Position numbers and translations under genes: made by a program. Of a stretch of DNA of 64,000 nucleotides, positions 17,051-24,871 are shown in pieces. Under the pieces are notes generated by a model. It worked only from the letters and a program-made list of their open reading frames with translations, had not been told where the DNA came from and ran no database searches. Source of the DNA: an uncultured Clostridia bacterium (GTDB lineage: Bacteria; Bacillota; Clostridia; Christensenellales; Aristaeellaceae); contig CAKTTL010000001.1 of the NCBI GenBank assembly GCA_934615235.1, forward strand, positions 21,120 through 85,119. Reading direction: 5' to 3'. Numbering within the stretch: position 1 is the first letter of the stretch; each line of letters starts with the position of its first letter.

Positions 17051-17921
17051 CGATCTTTTCGCCATCCTTTTTCTCGCCCGGGAACGGGAACGCATCGGCA
17101 GAAAGCTCCACCGGCAGCTTCTCCTCGGGACCGAAATCAAAGTTCAGAGGTTCTTCCGGCTTTTCCGGCTCCGCAGACGGCAGCGGCTCTTCCGCTTCTT
17201 TTTCCACGGGTGCCTGAACCGGTTCTTCCTTTTCTTCGGTTTCAGCAGCCGTTTCGGGCGCGGGCGTTTTTACCTCTTCCGCCGCGGTTTCGGCTTCCGC
17301 CGCCTTCTCCGTTTCGTCCCGATCAACCGACGGCAACTGCTCCACAGACTTGAGGAGTTTGACGCTCTCCGCGCCTTCGCCGTCATCTTTCGCCGCTTCA
17401 ACAATCACGCGCACGGTTTCAACCGGCACGCCGCTGCACCCCGTCACGTACTGCTTGATCTGATCCTGCAGCCGCGCGACGACCTCCGGGATGCACACGC
17501 CGCCGCGAAGCGTCACGCGCACGTTGACGCGCATGGCCTTTTCCTGTCCGGTAATCACGATTTTCGAAGTCGTTACCTCAGGGCAGGCGTTCACGCACTT
17601 GCGCACCAGCTGATCCAGCGCCGCGACGGAAATAGACAGCGTATCCGTTTCTCCCGTTTTTACGGTGAAATACCGGCTCTGCTTATCCTGTCGGAAGCAG
17701 AACGGCCGCACCAACAGCCGCAAGCCCCACGCAAACACCAGCGCGCCGCCCAGAAAAATCACCGGAAGCCACTGCCAGTCGCCGCCGGTCCATAGATCCA
17801 ACGCAAACGGCTCGGGCAGCCGGATCGCTCCGCAGCCCCACAGCACGACCGCCACGCCCGCCGCAGCCAGCACAAGGCCGCTGAGCGCAACGAGGATTCT
17901 GTCATACCAGCGCAGCTTCAT
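17043..17921 (-). CDS. amaP: Alkaline shock response membrane anchor protein AmaP
   Basis: 292-residue anchor that tethers Asp23 to the membrane. ATG 17921 has the better spacing (9 bases) to GAGGAG; ATG 17927 is possible. Two membrane segments (about 8-34 and 50-70) are followed by an Asp23-like domain (about 85-180: ISVAALDQLVRKCVN, VRVTLRGGVCIPEVVARLQ). The last roughly 110 residues are a low-complexity Pro/Glu/Ala-rich tail, making the protein about 100 residues longer than usual AmaP. Asp23 upstream has a similar acidic tail. The gene directly follows asp23 and overlaps the DUF2273 gene. Confidence 0.88.
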   Translation of the reverse strand: MKLRWYDRILVALSGLVLAAAGVAVVLWGCGAIRLPEPFALDLWTGGDWQWLPVIFLGGALVFAWGLRLLVRPFCFRQDKQSRYFTVKTGETDTLSISVAALDQLVRKCVNACPEVTTSKIVITGQEKAMRVNVRVTLRGGVCIPEVVARLQDQIKQYVTGCSGVPVETVRVIVEAAKDDGEGAESVKLLKSVEQLPSVDRDETEKAAEAETAAEEVKTPAPETAAETEEKEEPVQAPVEKEAEEPLPSAEPEKPEEPLNFDFGPEEKLPVELSADAFPFPGEKKDGEKIDA

Positions 17922-17927
17922 AGGCAT

Positions 17928-18557
17928 TTACTCCTCTTTTTCGTCTCCAAAATCAACGGACGCGCTTTCCGGTTCGCCCTCGACGTTTTCCGCCTCCGCG
18001 TCCTCCTCTTCAAGTTCCTCTTCTTCGCCGTTATCGGCGATTTCGGTATCGATGTCCAGATCGTTTTCAGCGTCAGGATTCTCGGAAGCCTGCGCAGCGG
18101 TTTCCTGCTTCTGCGCGCTCTCAACGGCCTTTTCCGCCGTCTTTCCGACGATCAGCGCCGCTTCGGCGGCCTGCTCGTCCTTTTCAAAGATCACGCTCGT
18201 CACATGCACGTCGACCTTGACCACGTGCAGCCCGGTCATCGTCTCGATCGCCTTGCGGACGTTTTCCTGCACCTCGGTGCAAACCTTCTGGATGGGCTTG
18301 CCGTATTCAACAGCCAGCGTCAGATCGACGGCCGCCTCTTCGCTGCCGACTTCCACGCGCACGCCCTTCGTAACAGGATTGACCGCCTTGGTCAGCCCGA
18401 TGCGCTCGGTCACGGATTTCGCCGCGGGACGCTTACCCGCAACGCCGTCCACCTCGGACATCGCCATGCCCGCGATGATCGCGATCACTTCGTTTGCGTA
18501 GTTGATCGTGCCGCCGTTTTCCTGGCCTTCCATATTGACGGGAAGATTATCATTCAT
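17928..18557 (-). CDS. asp23: Asp23/Gls24 family envelope stress protein
   Basis: 209 residues. The conserved Asp23 domain covers about 15-125 (INYANEVIAIIAGMAMSEVDGVAG, KGVRVEVGSEEAAVDLTLAVEYG, VHVTSVIFEKDE). It is an abundant membrane-associated cytoplasmic protein linked with cell envelope homeostasis. The remaining 80 or so residues form a strongly acidic tail rich in Glu and Asp, not usual for the family. ATG 18557 follows GAGGTGA by 5 bases; an in-frame GTG at 18566 lies inside that site. It is the first gene of a long operon running to yhbY. Confidence 0.92.
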   Translation of the reverse strand: MNDNLPVNMEGQENGGTINYANEVIAIIAGMAMSEVDGVAGKRPAAKSVTERIGLTKAVNPVTKGVRVEVGSEEAAVDLTLAVEYGKPIQKVCTEVQENVRKAIETMTGLHVVKVDVHVTSVIFEKDEQAAEAALIVGKTAEKAVESAQKQETAAQASENPDAENDLDIDTEIADNGEEEELEEEDAEAENVEGEPESASVDFGDEKEE

Positions 18558-18600
18558 TTTAATCACCTCATCCGACAGGGTATATTTTCAGCGTCGAATT

Positions 18601-18629
18601 ATTATAGCATACCCTGCCCGTAAATTCAA
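18601..18629 (-). promoter_or_regulatory. Sigma-A promoter of the asp23-to-yhbY operon
   Basis: On the minus strand TTGAAT (18624-18629) and TATAAT (18601-18606) are separated by exactly 17 bases. It lies between the end of spoIIIAH and asp23. No terminator follows spoIIIAH, so spoIIIA transcripts may also read into this operon. Confidence 0.8.
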
Positions 18630-18643
18630 TCACGCCTTTTCGC

Positions 18644-19219
18644 TTACTTTTCGCACGTTACGCGAATGCGCGCCGCGTCCAGTCCTGTCTGCCGCGCGGC
18701 AAGCTCGAGAATCGCCGCCGCGTCCTGTTCGGAAAGCGTCTCCGCCCGCACGACGACGTCAGCCGCGTCCTCGCGCACCGTACAAAGCGCTTCCGGCCAT
18801 CCCGCCGCGGCCAGCATGGTCTCCACGCACGCCTCCGCTTCGGCGTATCCGGCCAGCGCCGCCTTTTCGCGCATCGCTGCGGCGACGGTCTGCGCGTCGC
18901 TTTCCGGGTTTTCGGCAACCTCGTTCAGCGCGCGGATCGAATCGGCGCGCGCGGCGGCAAGTTTTTCCCGATAGACGGAAAAGGCGCTTTTCGTTTCAGG
19001 CGGCGTTGTTTCAGCCGCGCCCTGCGCGGCAAAATCAACCGGCGCTTCCGTCGGCGCGCCCGTTTCCAGCGGCACGCGCTCCACAGGGAGCGTCACCGAC
19101 GCCGGCCGCGCCGTCTGCCCCCAATACGATACCGCGACCAGCAGCACAACGAACCCCAGCATCGTGATCAGCCGTGCGTCCGGCTTTCTCTTTTGCGTCA
19201 GTTTCGGCAGCTTTTTCAT
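18644..19219 (-). CDS. spoIIIAH: Stage III sporulation protein AH
   Basis: 191 residues, mother-cell membrane protein whose outside domain meets forespore SpoIIQ to form the feeding-tube channel. A basic N-terminus and one membrane segment (about 18-35) are followed by a variable Pro/Thr/Ala linker and a C-terminal EscJ/ring-building domain (about 85-191, with SIRALNEVAENPESDAQTV and AAILELAARQTGLDAARIRV). Slightly shorter than the B. subtilis protein (218). Last gene of the spoIIIA operon, 3 bases after spoIIIAG. Confidence 0.92.
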   Translation of the reverse strand: MKKLPKLTQKRKPDARLITMLGFVVLLVAVSYWGQTARPASVTLPVERVPLETGAPTEAPVDFAAQGAAETTPPETKSAFSVYREKLAAARADSIRALNEVAENPESDAQTVAAAMREKAALAGYAEAEACVETMLAAAGWPEALCTVREDAADVVVRAETLSEQDAAAILELAARQTGLDAARIRVTCEK

Positions 19220-19222
19220 GCT

Positions 19223-19645
19223 TTATTCCCCTTTCCGCATTTCGAATACTTCCACATTCGCCGCGTCCAGCTGCAAAAGCGTTTCCACCGCATGCGCCAG
19301 TCGAAGCCGTACCGTCACGTCGTCCGCACCCTCCGCCACGACGATGACCGCAACGGGATCTCCCCGCGTTTCCGTCCGCTGCGCGGAAAGCCAGTTTTCC
19401 TGCGTGGAAACCGCCTGCGCATATTGAATCGCGACTTCAACCTTTCCGGCTCCGGTAATCTGCGAGAGCACCTCGCCCAGGCGCATTTCGAGCGTATCGG
19501 CATAAGTTTCCGTCTGCGCGCTCTGCGGCGCCGCGCTTTCCGTCTGCGGAAGCAGCGTGCTGCCCGCAAGCACGAGCACGGCGAGCAGAATCGCCGCCTG
19601 CGCGCCCTTCCCGCGGATTTTTTCACCGATTGCGCTCAGCTTCAT
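19223..19645 (-). CDS. spoIIIAG: Stage III sporulation protein AG
   Basis: 140 residues. One N-terminal membrane segment (about 14-32), then a ring-building domain with the family segment LGEVLSQITGAGKVEVAIQYA and a C-terminal VETLLQLDAANVEVFEM strand. In B. subtilis SpoIIIAG (229 residues) makes a large ring of the mother cell-forespore channel; this version is much shorter, chiefly in the linker. Begins one base after the spoIIIAF stop. Confidence 0.9.
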   Translation of the reverse strand: MKLSAIGEKIRGKGAQAAILLAVLVLAGSTLLPQTESAAPQSAQTETYADTLEMRLGEVLSQITGAGKVEVAIQYAQAVSTQENWLSAQRTETRGDPVAVIVVAEGADDVTVRLRLAHAVETLLQLDAANVEVFEMRKGE

Positions 19646-19646
19646 T

Positions 19647-19829
19647 TTACCGTATCACCCCCGAAACGAACCGCAGCGCCGGCGCAAGCACGGCTTCCAG
19701 CAGCGCGAGGCCCGCCGTGAAACGCACATATTTGCGCGCTTCGCCTTCGGGCAGCAAAAAATCGACGCACGCCGCAATAAACGCAAACGCCGCGAGCCTG
19801 CGCAGCAGCGCGCCAAGCGCGGCCGTCAT
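19647..19829 (-). CDS. spoIIIAF: Stage III sporulation protein AF, unusually short
   Basis: Only 60 residues. The sequence is the two-segment membrane hairpin seen at the N-terminus of SpoIIIAF (about 8-24 and 34-56), with FIAACVDFLLPEGEARKYVR between, matching the family pattern. The soluble C-terminal domain (about 140 residues in B. subtilis, where the protein has 206) is missing. The ATG overlaps the spoIIIAE stop (ATGA) and spoIIIAG starts one base after the stop, so the ends look natural, not frameshifted. Confidence 0.82.
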   Translation of the reverse strand: MTAALGALLRRLAAFAFIAACVDFLLPEGEARKYVRFTAGLALLEAVLAPALRFVSGVIR

Positions 19830-20974
19830 GCCAGCATGGCGATCACGCCGCCCGCCGCAACCGCCTGCGCTATCAGAATCAGAAACATTGCCGCAACGCC
19901 CAGGAGGCATCCGGCCAGCATGCCCATCATTCCGGACGCCGCGTCCAGGCATTTCACCATGCCCGGATCCGTAACCGGCTCCGCCGTCGCCGCGCACAGG
20001 CGGAAAACAAGCCCTGAAAGCGTAAGCTGCACAAGCGGCGCAAGAAAAAACATACAAATCAGCGTCATCGCCGTCACCCCCAGCGCATTTTTGACGAGCA
20101 GCGAACCCGCGGCAACCGTTTCCGCCGTATCGGACAGCATTCCGCCGACGTCCGGCACAAACGTGTCCGCCGCAAATTTTGCCGTTCGAAGCGCTACGCC
20201 GTCGCGCGCCGCCGCGGTGAATCCGCGCACGGACATCAGTCCGGTAAACGCAGTCAAAACCGTGCCCAGCGCAAGCGTTTCGCAGGACCTGCACAGCTTT
20301 GAAAGCCGCGAAAGCGACCATGCGTCGGTTATCCCGTCCAGCAGCGAAAGCGCAAGGAACGCCGCCGTAAGCGGCAGGCAAATCTTTTCGCACACCGCCG
20401 TTACCGCCGCAAGCGCCGCGGAAACCGCCGGCTGCAGCACCGCTGCGCTCCCCGTCCCGCCTACGGCGGCGAGCAGCGTAAGCAGCACCGGACAAAGCGT
20501 CCGCATCCCGCCGGCCGCGCGCTCAACGGTTCTTCGCACGCGGCCAAGCGCCTCCGTGCATTCGCGCGTTACTGCCAGCGCAAGAAACAGAAAACATATC
20601 CACTGTGCCAGGCGGGCCGCGCGGCCGTCTCCGCCCCACGCGTCCGCAAAACGTTGCAGAAGCGCCGACAGCAATATGACAGCGAACAGCTGCGTCAGCA
20701 GGCCGCGTTTGTTTTGCAGCGCGCTCCGCGCGGCTGTAAGAGCCGCTTCGCACAACTCGTCCGCACTGAGAATCTTCTCGCCCCGCATCACAGCCTGTGC
20801 AGTTTCCAAAATGTCAAACGCCGCTCCTTCCGACAACGTGTCGGCGGCGCTTTGCAGTGCGGTCAACTGTTCTCTATTCAAAACAGACCGTAAGTCCGTT
20901 TCGCTTGCGCAAGCCGTCAGTGGAAAAAGCAGCGCGCACAGCAGCAGCGCCAGCATTACAACAGCATTTCGCAT
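19826..20974 (-). CDS. spoIIIAE: Stage III sporulation protein AE
   Basis: 382-residue polytopic membrane protein of the SpoIIIA channel complex. The start is ATG 20974 (MRNAVVML), giving a signal-like segment ending ACASETD, then a short outside region and about seven or eight hydrophobic segments. Conserved-looking stretches include TFVPDVGGMLSDTAETV and PLVQLTLSGLVFRLCAA, typical of the family. It overlaps the spoIIIAD 3' end by 19 bases. The open frame extends further upstream but only as an overlap with spoIIIAD. Confidence 0.93.
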   Translation of the reverse strand: MRNAVVMLALLLCALLFPLTACASETDLRSVLNREQLTALQSAADTLSEGAAFDILETAQAVMRGEKILSADELCEAALTAARSALQNKRGLLTQLFAVILLSALLQRFADAWGGDGRAARLAQWICFLFLALAVTRECTEALGRVRRTVERAAGGMRTLCPVLLTLLAAVGGTGSAAVLQPAVSAALAAVTAVCEKICLPLTAAFLALSLLDGITDAWSLSRLSKLCRSCETLALGTVLTAFTGLMSVRGFTAAARDGVALRTAKFAADTFVPDVGGMLSDTAETVAAGSLLVKNALGVTAMTLICMFFLAPLVQLTLSGLVFRLCAATAEPVTDPGMVKCLDAASGMMGMLAGCLLGVAAMFLILIAQAVAAGGVIAMLA

Positions 20975-21342
20975 ACGGCCTGCAGAAGCGACGCCGCCAT
21001 CGGCAGCGCCATCGAAAGCATCATGATTTTGCCGCCCAGTTCCACTTTTTCGCCCATTCCTTTCTCTCCTGCGTCCCGGCAAAGCTGGCCGCCCAGCGTG
21101 CAAAGCGCGCCGATTCCCGCCACGCGCAGCAGCGTCTCCGTTCCATTGCCGGCGTCCGCCTGTTTCGCAACTTCACGAATCACCTGCACCGATTCTCCAA
21201 GCCTGTCCGAAAGCGCAAGCAGAATGATCGCTCCGGCAGCCAGCGAAAACGCCGCAGCGATTTCCGGCCGCGCCTGGCGCAGCACGACGAGGACCGTCGC
21301 CGCGCAAACGCACAATGCTGCAAGCTGAAACGCTTCTTTCAT
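20956..21342 (-). CDS. spoIIIAD: Stage III sporulation protein AD
   Basis: 128-residue membrane protein, normal length. Start ATG 21342 (MKEAFQLAALCV). Four hydrophobic segments are visible, with ELGGKIMMLSMALPMAASLLQAV near the C-terminus as in other AD proteins. Overlaps spoIIIAC by 4 bases and spoIIIAE by 19, so the cluster is translated as a coupled unit. Confidence 0.92.
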   Translation of the reverse strand: MKEAFQLAALCVCAATVLVVLRQARPEIAAAFSLAAGAIILLALSDRLGESVQVIREVAKQADAGNGTETLLRVAGIGALCTLGGQLCRDAGEKGMGEKVELGGKIMMLSMALPMAASLLQAVCEMLL

Positions 21343-21533
21343 AATGCAAAGATACTGCGGACGCTTTGAAAGAGCTGGGAAATCAGATTTACCACCGCCA
21401 GCAGGACGATTGCAAGTCCCGCGAGCGTTGTCAGCATCGCCATATCCTCGCGCCCGGTGCGATTGAGAATTTGCGCCAGTACCGAAACCAGAATGCCGAC
21501 CCCGGCGATCTTGATCAGCAGATCGATATTCAT
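21339..21533 (-). CDS. spoIIIAC: Stage III sporulation protein AC
   Basis: 64-residue two-span membrane protein. It shows the family pattern of an amphipathic start (MNIDLLIKIAGVGILVSVL), a polar turn LNRTGREDMAMLTTLAG and a second hydrophobic segment. Member of the mother-cell SpoIIIA channel. Overlaps spoIIIAD by 4 bases. Confidence 0.93.
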   Translation of the reverse strand: MNIDLLIKIAGVGILVSVLAQILNRTGREDMAMLTTLAGLAIVLLAVVNLISQLFQSVRSIFAL

Positions 21534-21548
21534 CGCACGCCTCCCGCC

Positions 21549-22052
21549 TTACCCGAAAAAAAGCAGCGCCGCCAGCACGCCCAGCGTTCCGAGAGAACCG
21601 GCCAACCGTCGGTTTGTTTTCAGTTTTACATCGGCCAGTTCTGCGCATTGTATCACCGACCGTTGTGCAATCTGCAGCACAGCGCGGCTTTCTTCGCCCC
21701 CGCGCTGTCCCAGCGTTCGCCAGATCGGTTCGAGTGCGCCCCGATCCTCCATACGCAGCGACGGCATTTTTATCCCCCGCATGGCTGCTTCAAGCGTTTG
21801 CGAAGGCTCTTTTTCCATCGTTTCTGCGCACGCAAGCAAAGCGCGCCGCACCTCGCCGTCCGTTTCTCCTGTCGCAGCCGCGCGAAGAAGAGACGGCATA
21901 TCGTCATACAGCGTCAGGTTTGCTTCCATGCGCGTTAAAACCCGCGTCCACGTCTGCAGCGTATCGCGCCGTGCCGTCATCACCTGTGTCCAGCGAATCG
22001 CCGCCGCTGCGCAGCCAGACGCGGCGGCGAGTGCGGGAAGCCATCGGATCAT
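21549..22052 (-). CDS. spoIIIAB: Stage III sporulation protein AB
   Basis: 167 residues, close to the B. subtilis length (171). Starts at ATG 22052 after GAGAGGTGCG; an upstream in-frame ATG lies in the spoIIIAA end and is less likely. Single N-terminal membrane segment, then a helical domain related to type II/IV secretion protein F (ALEPIWRTLGQRGGEESRAVL), and a C-terminal hydrophobic segment. Likely works with the SpoIIIAA ATPase. Confidence 0.9.
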   Translation of the reverse strand: MIRWLPALAAASGCAAAAIRWTQVMTARRDTLQTWTRVLTRMEANLTLYDDMPSLLRAAATGETDGEVRRALLACAETMEKEPSQTLEAAMRGIKMPSLRMEDRGALEPIWRTLGQRGGEESRAVLQIAQRSVIQCAELADVKLKTNRRLAGSLGTLGVLAALLFFG

Positions 22053-22062
22053 ATCGCACCTC

Positions 22063-22926
22063 TCATTTTTCCAGTTTATTGCCGTTTCCATCATACACGC
22101 ATCGGACTTCTCCCATGCCTTTTAAAACGACAATACGCTCAAATCGGCAAATGAACGGCAGTTTTTCTGCTGCATCCCGATAATCCGCGCCATGCGCCGT
22201 TGCAAGCACGGAAACCCCACAGCGCATCGCCCGTGCAATTGCAAGCGTATCCTCTTCGCCGCCGATTTCATCCGCGGCCAGCACGTCCGGAGCCATGCCG
22301 CGCAGCAGGATTCGCAACGCGTATGCCTTTGTGCAGCTGTCCATTACGTCCGTGTTTTCCCCGACATCCAGCTGCGGCGCGCCGTGTTCGCAAGCCGCAA
22401 GCTCCGCCCGCTCGTCCGCCACGCCGATTTGCTGCCCCAAATTCGAAATCTGCCGGATCGCATCGCGAAGAACCGTCGTCTTCCCACAGCCCGGCGGCGA
22501 GAGGAGCAGCGTGCTGCGCACTTTACCTTCATTCAAAACCAGCGGCAGCAATTCGTCCGCCGCGCCGTGGATTTCGCGTGCAATCCGGATGCAGACGGAT
22601 GCGATTTCAACCAGACCCTCGCCTTCCACAGCGCGTCCGCACAGCCCGGCGCGATGTCCTCCCGGCAGCGTTACGAATCCTTCGCGAAGTTCGCGGCCGC
22701 GCGCATGCAGCGCATGCCCCAGCATCGCCGACGCGCAGTCTTTTATCTGCACGCTTGTTATATCAGAAAGCGACCGACCGCCGGTTTGAAAGTGAATCCT
22801 TATCGGTTTGCCTGCCCGCAGCCGCACTTCACGGACCTGTGTCGCTTCTCGCGCGCTCAGCGCGCAAAATTCTTCCCGCACCTCCCGTGGCAGATAGCGG
22901 CCTACATCCTCTTGCCAGTCTCTCAT
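22063..22926 (-). CDS. spoIIIAA: Stage III sporulation protein AA (ATPase)
   Basis: 287-residue ATPase of the type II/IV secretion superfamily that powers the SpoIIIA-SpoIIQ channel. Walker A is at 144-151 (PPGCGKTT); a Walker B-like VLAADEIGGEED follows near 225-236, then the segment SVLATAHGADYRD. The N-terminal domain contains VREVRLRAGKPI, conserved in the family. Its start overlaps the L,D-transpeptidase stop by 4 bases (ATGA), so the two are co-translated. Confidence 0.95.
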   Translation of the reverse strand: MRDWQEDVGRYLPREVREEFCALSAREATQVREVRLRAGKPIRIHFQTGGRSLSDITSVQIKDCASAMLGHALHARGRELREGFVTLPGGHRAGLCGRAVEGEGLVEIASVCIRIAREIHGAADELLPLVLNEGKVRSTLLLSPPGCGKTTVLRDAIRQISNLGQQIGVADERAELAACEHGAPQLDVGENTDVMDSCTKAYALRILLRGMAPDVLAADEIGGEEDTLAIARAMRCGVSVLATAHGADYRDAAEKLPFICRFERIVVLKGMGEVRCVYDGNGNKLEK

Positions 22927-23594
22927 TCAAAAAGCATTACGCCCAGCGCGCGCCATGTTTCCGCATCCACAGAATCTCCGCTCAGGCCGTTTTCGCGCTT
23001 AAACTGTTTTATCGCCCATGACATGGCATTTCCATATACGCCGTCGATCCAACCGGAATAATACCCCAGCGCGTGCAGCTTCCTCTGCGCCGCGCAAACG
23101 AGCGAACCGCGATCGCCCGGCTTCAGCGTCTTCAGCCCCCAGCCAAGCTCGCCGTACGGCCCTTCTTCGATTACAACCTTTGTTCCGTTTGGCACCAGGC
23201 GATAAAGCGTTTCGACGTCCCTGGAATACATACGGATGCAGCCATGCGACGCGCGGCTGCCAATCGACCCTGGTCGGTTTGTGCCATGAATTCCGTATTG
23301 TCCCCACGGAACGGAAAGTCCGAGAAACCGCGTACCGAACCCTGAATCCTCCGGCATGAATCGCCGCGAAATATAATACACGCCCAGCGGCGTCGGCGTA
23401 TCGCTTGCGCCTGCAGCGATCGGCCATCGCCCGACCTGTTGCTGATTCTGGTAGAGCGTCAGGCTCATCGCCGATAAATCGATCCAGATCAGGCTTTTCC
23501 CGGTTGCAGCCGCCTGTATCGCATCGGCGGGTAACGCCTGCAGCGTCAACAATATCCCGCAAAGGATCAGCAGCAGAATCAGCCTTGCGCGCAT
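22923..23594 (-). CDS. Secreted L,D-transpeptidase (YkuD) with peptidoglycan-binding domain
   Basis: 223 residues. A signal peptide (1-25, cut near PADA) leads to a YkuD catalytic domain (about 33-142) with the full motif IHGTN...SRASHGCIRM, where C119 is the nucleophile. A C-terminal PG_binding_1 domain follows (about 157-220; CAAQRKLHALGYYSGWIDGVYG). L,D-transpeptidases make 3-3 cross-links or attach proteins to peptidoglycan. Here the gene leads the spoIIIA operon and overlaps spoIIIAA by 4 bases, so it may act on septal or spore peptidoglycan during engulfment; that link is an inference from gene order. Confidence 0.93.
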   Translation of the reverse strand: MRARLILLLILCGILLTLQALPADAIQAAATGKSLIWIDLSAMSLTLYQNQQQVGRWPIAAGASDTPTPLGVYYISRRFMPEDSGFGTRFLGLSVPWGQYGIHGTNRPGSIGSRASHGCIRMYSRDVETLYRLVPNGTKVVIEEGPYGELGWGLKTLKPGDRGSLVCAAQRKLHALGYYSGWIDGVYGNAMSWAIKQFKRENGLSGDSVDAETWRALGVMLFE

Positions 23595-23619
23595 GTTTTC
23601 CTCCTTGACGGGAAAATAA

Positions 23620-23651
23620 AAAAAGCCATAACGTTTCCGTCATGACTTTTT
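23620..23651 (-). terminator. Rho-independent terminator after thiI
   Basis: On the minus strand a 14-base-pair stem with two G-U wobbles, closed by a GAAA tetraloop, ends in seven T residues. It separates the thiI unit from the L,D-transpeptidase/spoIIIA operon. Confidence 0.92.
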
Positions 23652-23669
23652 ATGCGCGTATGCGCGGTT

Positions 23670-24869
23670 TTATTCGGGCTGCTGCTCCGGCTTCGGCCCG
23701 AGCACGATCACGCCATCCTCAAGCACGACCTTATCAGCGTTGTCGACGCACGCTTTGAGCATCGTCTCCATTTCCTCGCCCAGAAGCGCTTCGCCATCGC
23801 GCACCTCTTCCAACTTGGGCCGCGTGAGCGGATGTTTAGGCGTAAAGACCGTGCAGCAATCCTCATACGGAAGCGACGAAGTTTCATATGTGTTGATCTT
23901 TTCAGCGTAGTTGATGATGTCGATCTTATCAAAGCCGATCAGCGGCCGGAAGATGCTCAGCGTCGCCACGTCGTCCGTGCTGGCGATAGCTTCCATCGTC
24001 TGGCTTGCGACCTGCCCCAGGCTTTCGCCAGTAATCAGCGCCTGCGCGCCTTCGCGGACGGCGATGCGTTCGGCGATGCGCATCATCTGGCGGCGCATGA
24101 TCAACGTCGTCATCTCTTCCGGACATTTCTGGTGAATTTTCATCTGCATCTCGGTAAACGGCACGATGAACAGATCAATCTCACCGCAGTAGCCGGACAA
24201 AATGCGCGCCAGTTCGATCACCTTGTCCCGCGCGCGTTCGCTCGTATACGGGAAGGAATGGAAATGCACGGCGATCAGCCGCACACCGCGGCGCGCGATC
24301 ATATACCCCGCAACCGGGCTGTCAATACCGCCGGAAAGCAGCAGACACGCCTTGCCTGCCGTTCCCATCGGCATGCCGCCGGCGCCTTCGATGCGCCCGA
24401 TATGCAACGTCGCCCGCTCGCGAATCTCCACTACGAGCGTGTAATCCGGATTCTTTACATCGACGCGCAGGTTCGGATTTGCTTCCAGCACGCGTCCGCC
24501 GACAATCTCGTTGATCTGCGGCGAGTCATACGGATATTTCTTATCCGAGCGGCTTGCGCGCACCTTGAACGTGCCCGATTTATCGGCCATCATCTCGATT
24601 GCCGCCCGGCAGACGGCCTCAAAATCGTCCTTTTCCATCTCCCGCGCAATGCTGACGGAATGGATGCCAAACACCTGCGCCACGCGCTGCGCGCACGCCT
24701 GCGTGTCGGTCATATCGCTGACATAAATGCGTCCGTCTTTCATCCAGACATGGCCGTGATATTCGGCCGCCGCATGGCGCACGCGGTTGACAAGCGCGCG
24801 CATGAACAGCGGGCGGTTAAGCCCCTTCAAATAAACTTCGCCGAAGCGAACGAGCAAAATCTCCCTCAT
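23670..24869 (-). CDS. thiI: tRNA 4-thiouridine synthase ThiI
   Basis: 399 residues: N-terminal ferredoxin-like and THUMP domains (about 1-165), then a PP-loop ATP pyrophosphatase domain with SGGIDSP at 179-185. It adenylates U8 of tRNA and accepts sulfur from a cysteine desulfurase; it also serves thiamine thiazole synthesis. There is no C-terminal rhodanese domain, as in most Firmicutes. A CC pair occurs in YEDCCTVFTPKHP. The desulfurase gene lies 2 bases upstream, an arrangement that matches the B. subtilis nifZ-thiI pair. Confidence 0.96.
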   Translation of the reverse strand: MREILLVRFGEVYLKGLNRPLFMRALVNRVRHAAAEYHGHVWMKDGRIYVSDMTDTQACAQRVAQVFGIHSVSIAREMEKDDFEAVCRAAIEMMADKSGTFKVRASRSDKKYPYDSPQINEIVGGRVLEANPNLRVDVKNPDYTLVVEIRERATLHIGRIEGAGGMPMGTAGKACLLLSGGIDSPVAGYMIARRGVRLIAVHFHSFPYTSERARDKVIELARILSGYCGEIDLFIVPFTEMQMKIHQKCPEEMTTLIMRRQMMRIAERIAVREGAQALITGESLGQVASQTMEAIASTDDVATLSIFRPLIGFDKIDIINYAEKINTYETSSLPYEDCCTVFTPKHPLTRPKLEEVRDGEALLGEEMETMLKACVDNADKVVLEDGVIVLGPKPEQQPE

Positions 24870-24871
24870 CG

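Noticed and set aside
23595..23700. Sigma-E promoter for the L,D-transpeptidase/spoIIIA operon
   Set aside because: CATAC-like sequences occur, but none had a -35 partner at the right distance, so I do not report it.
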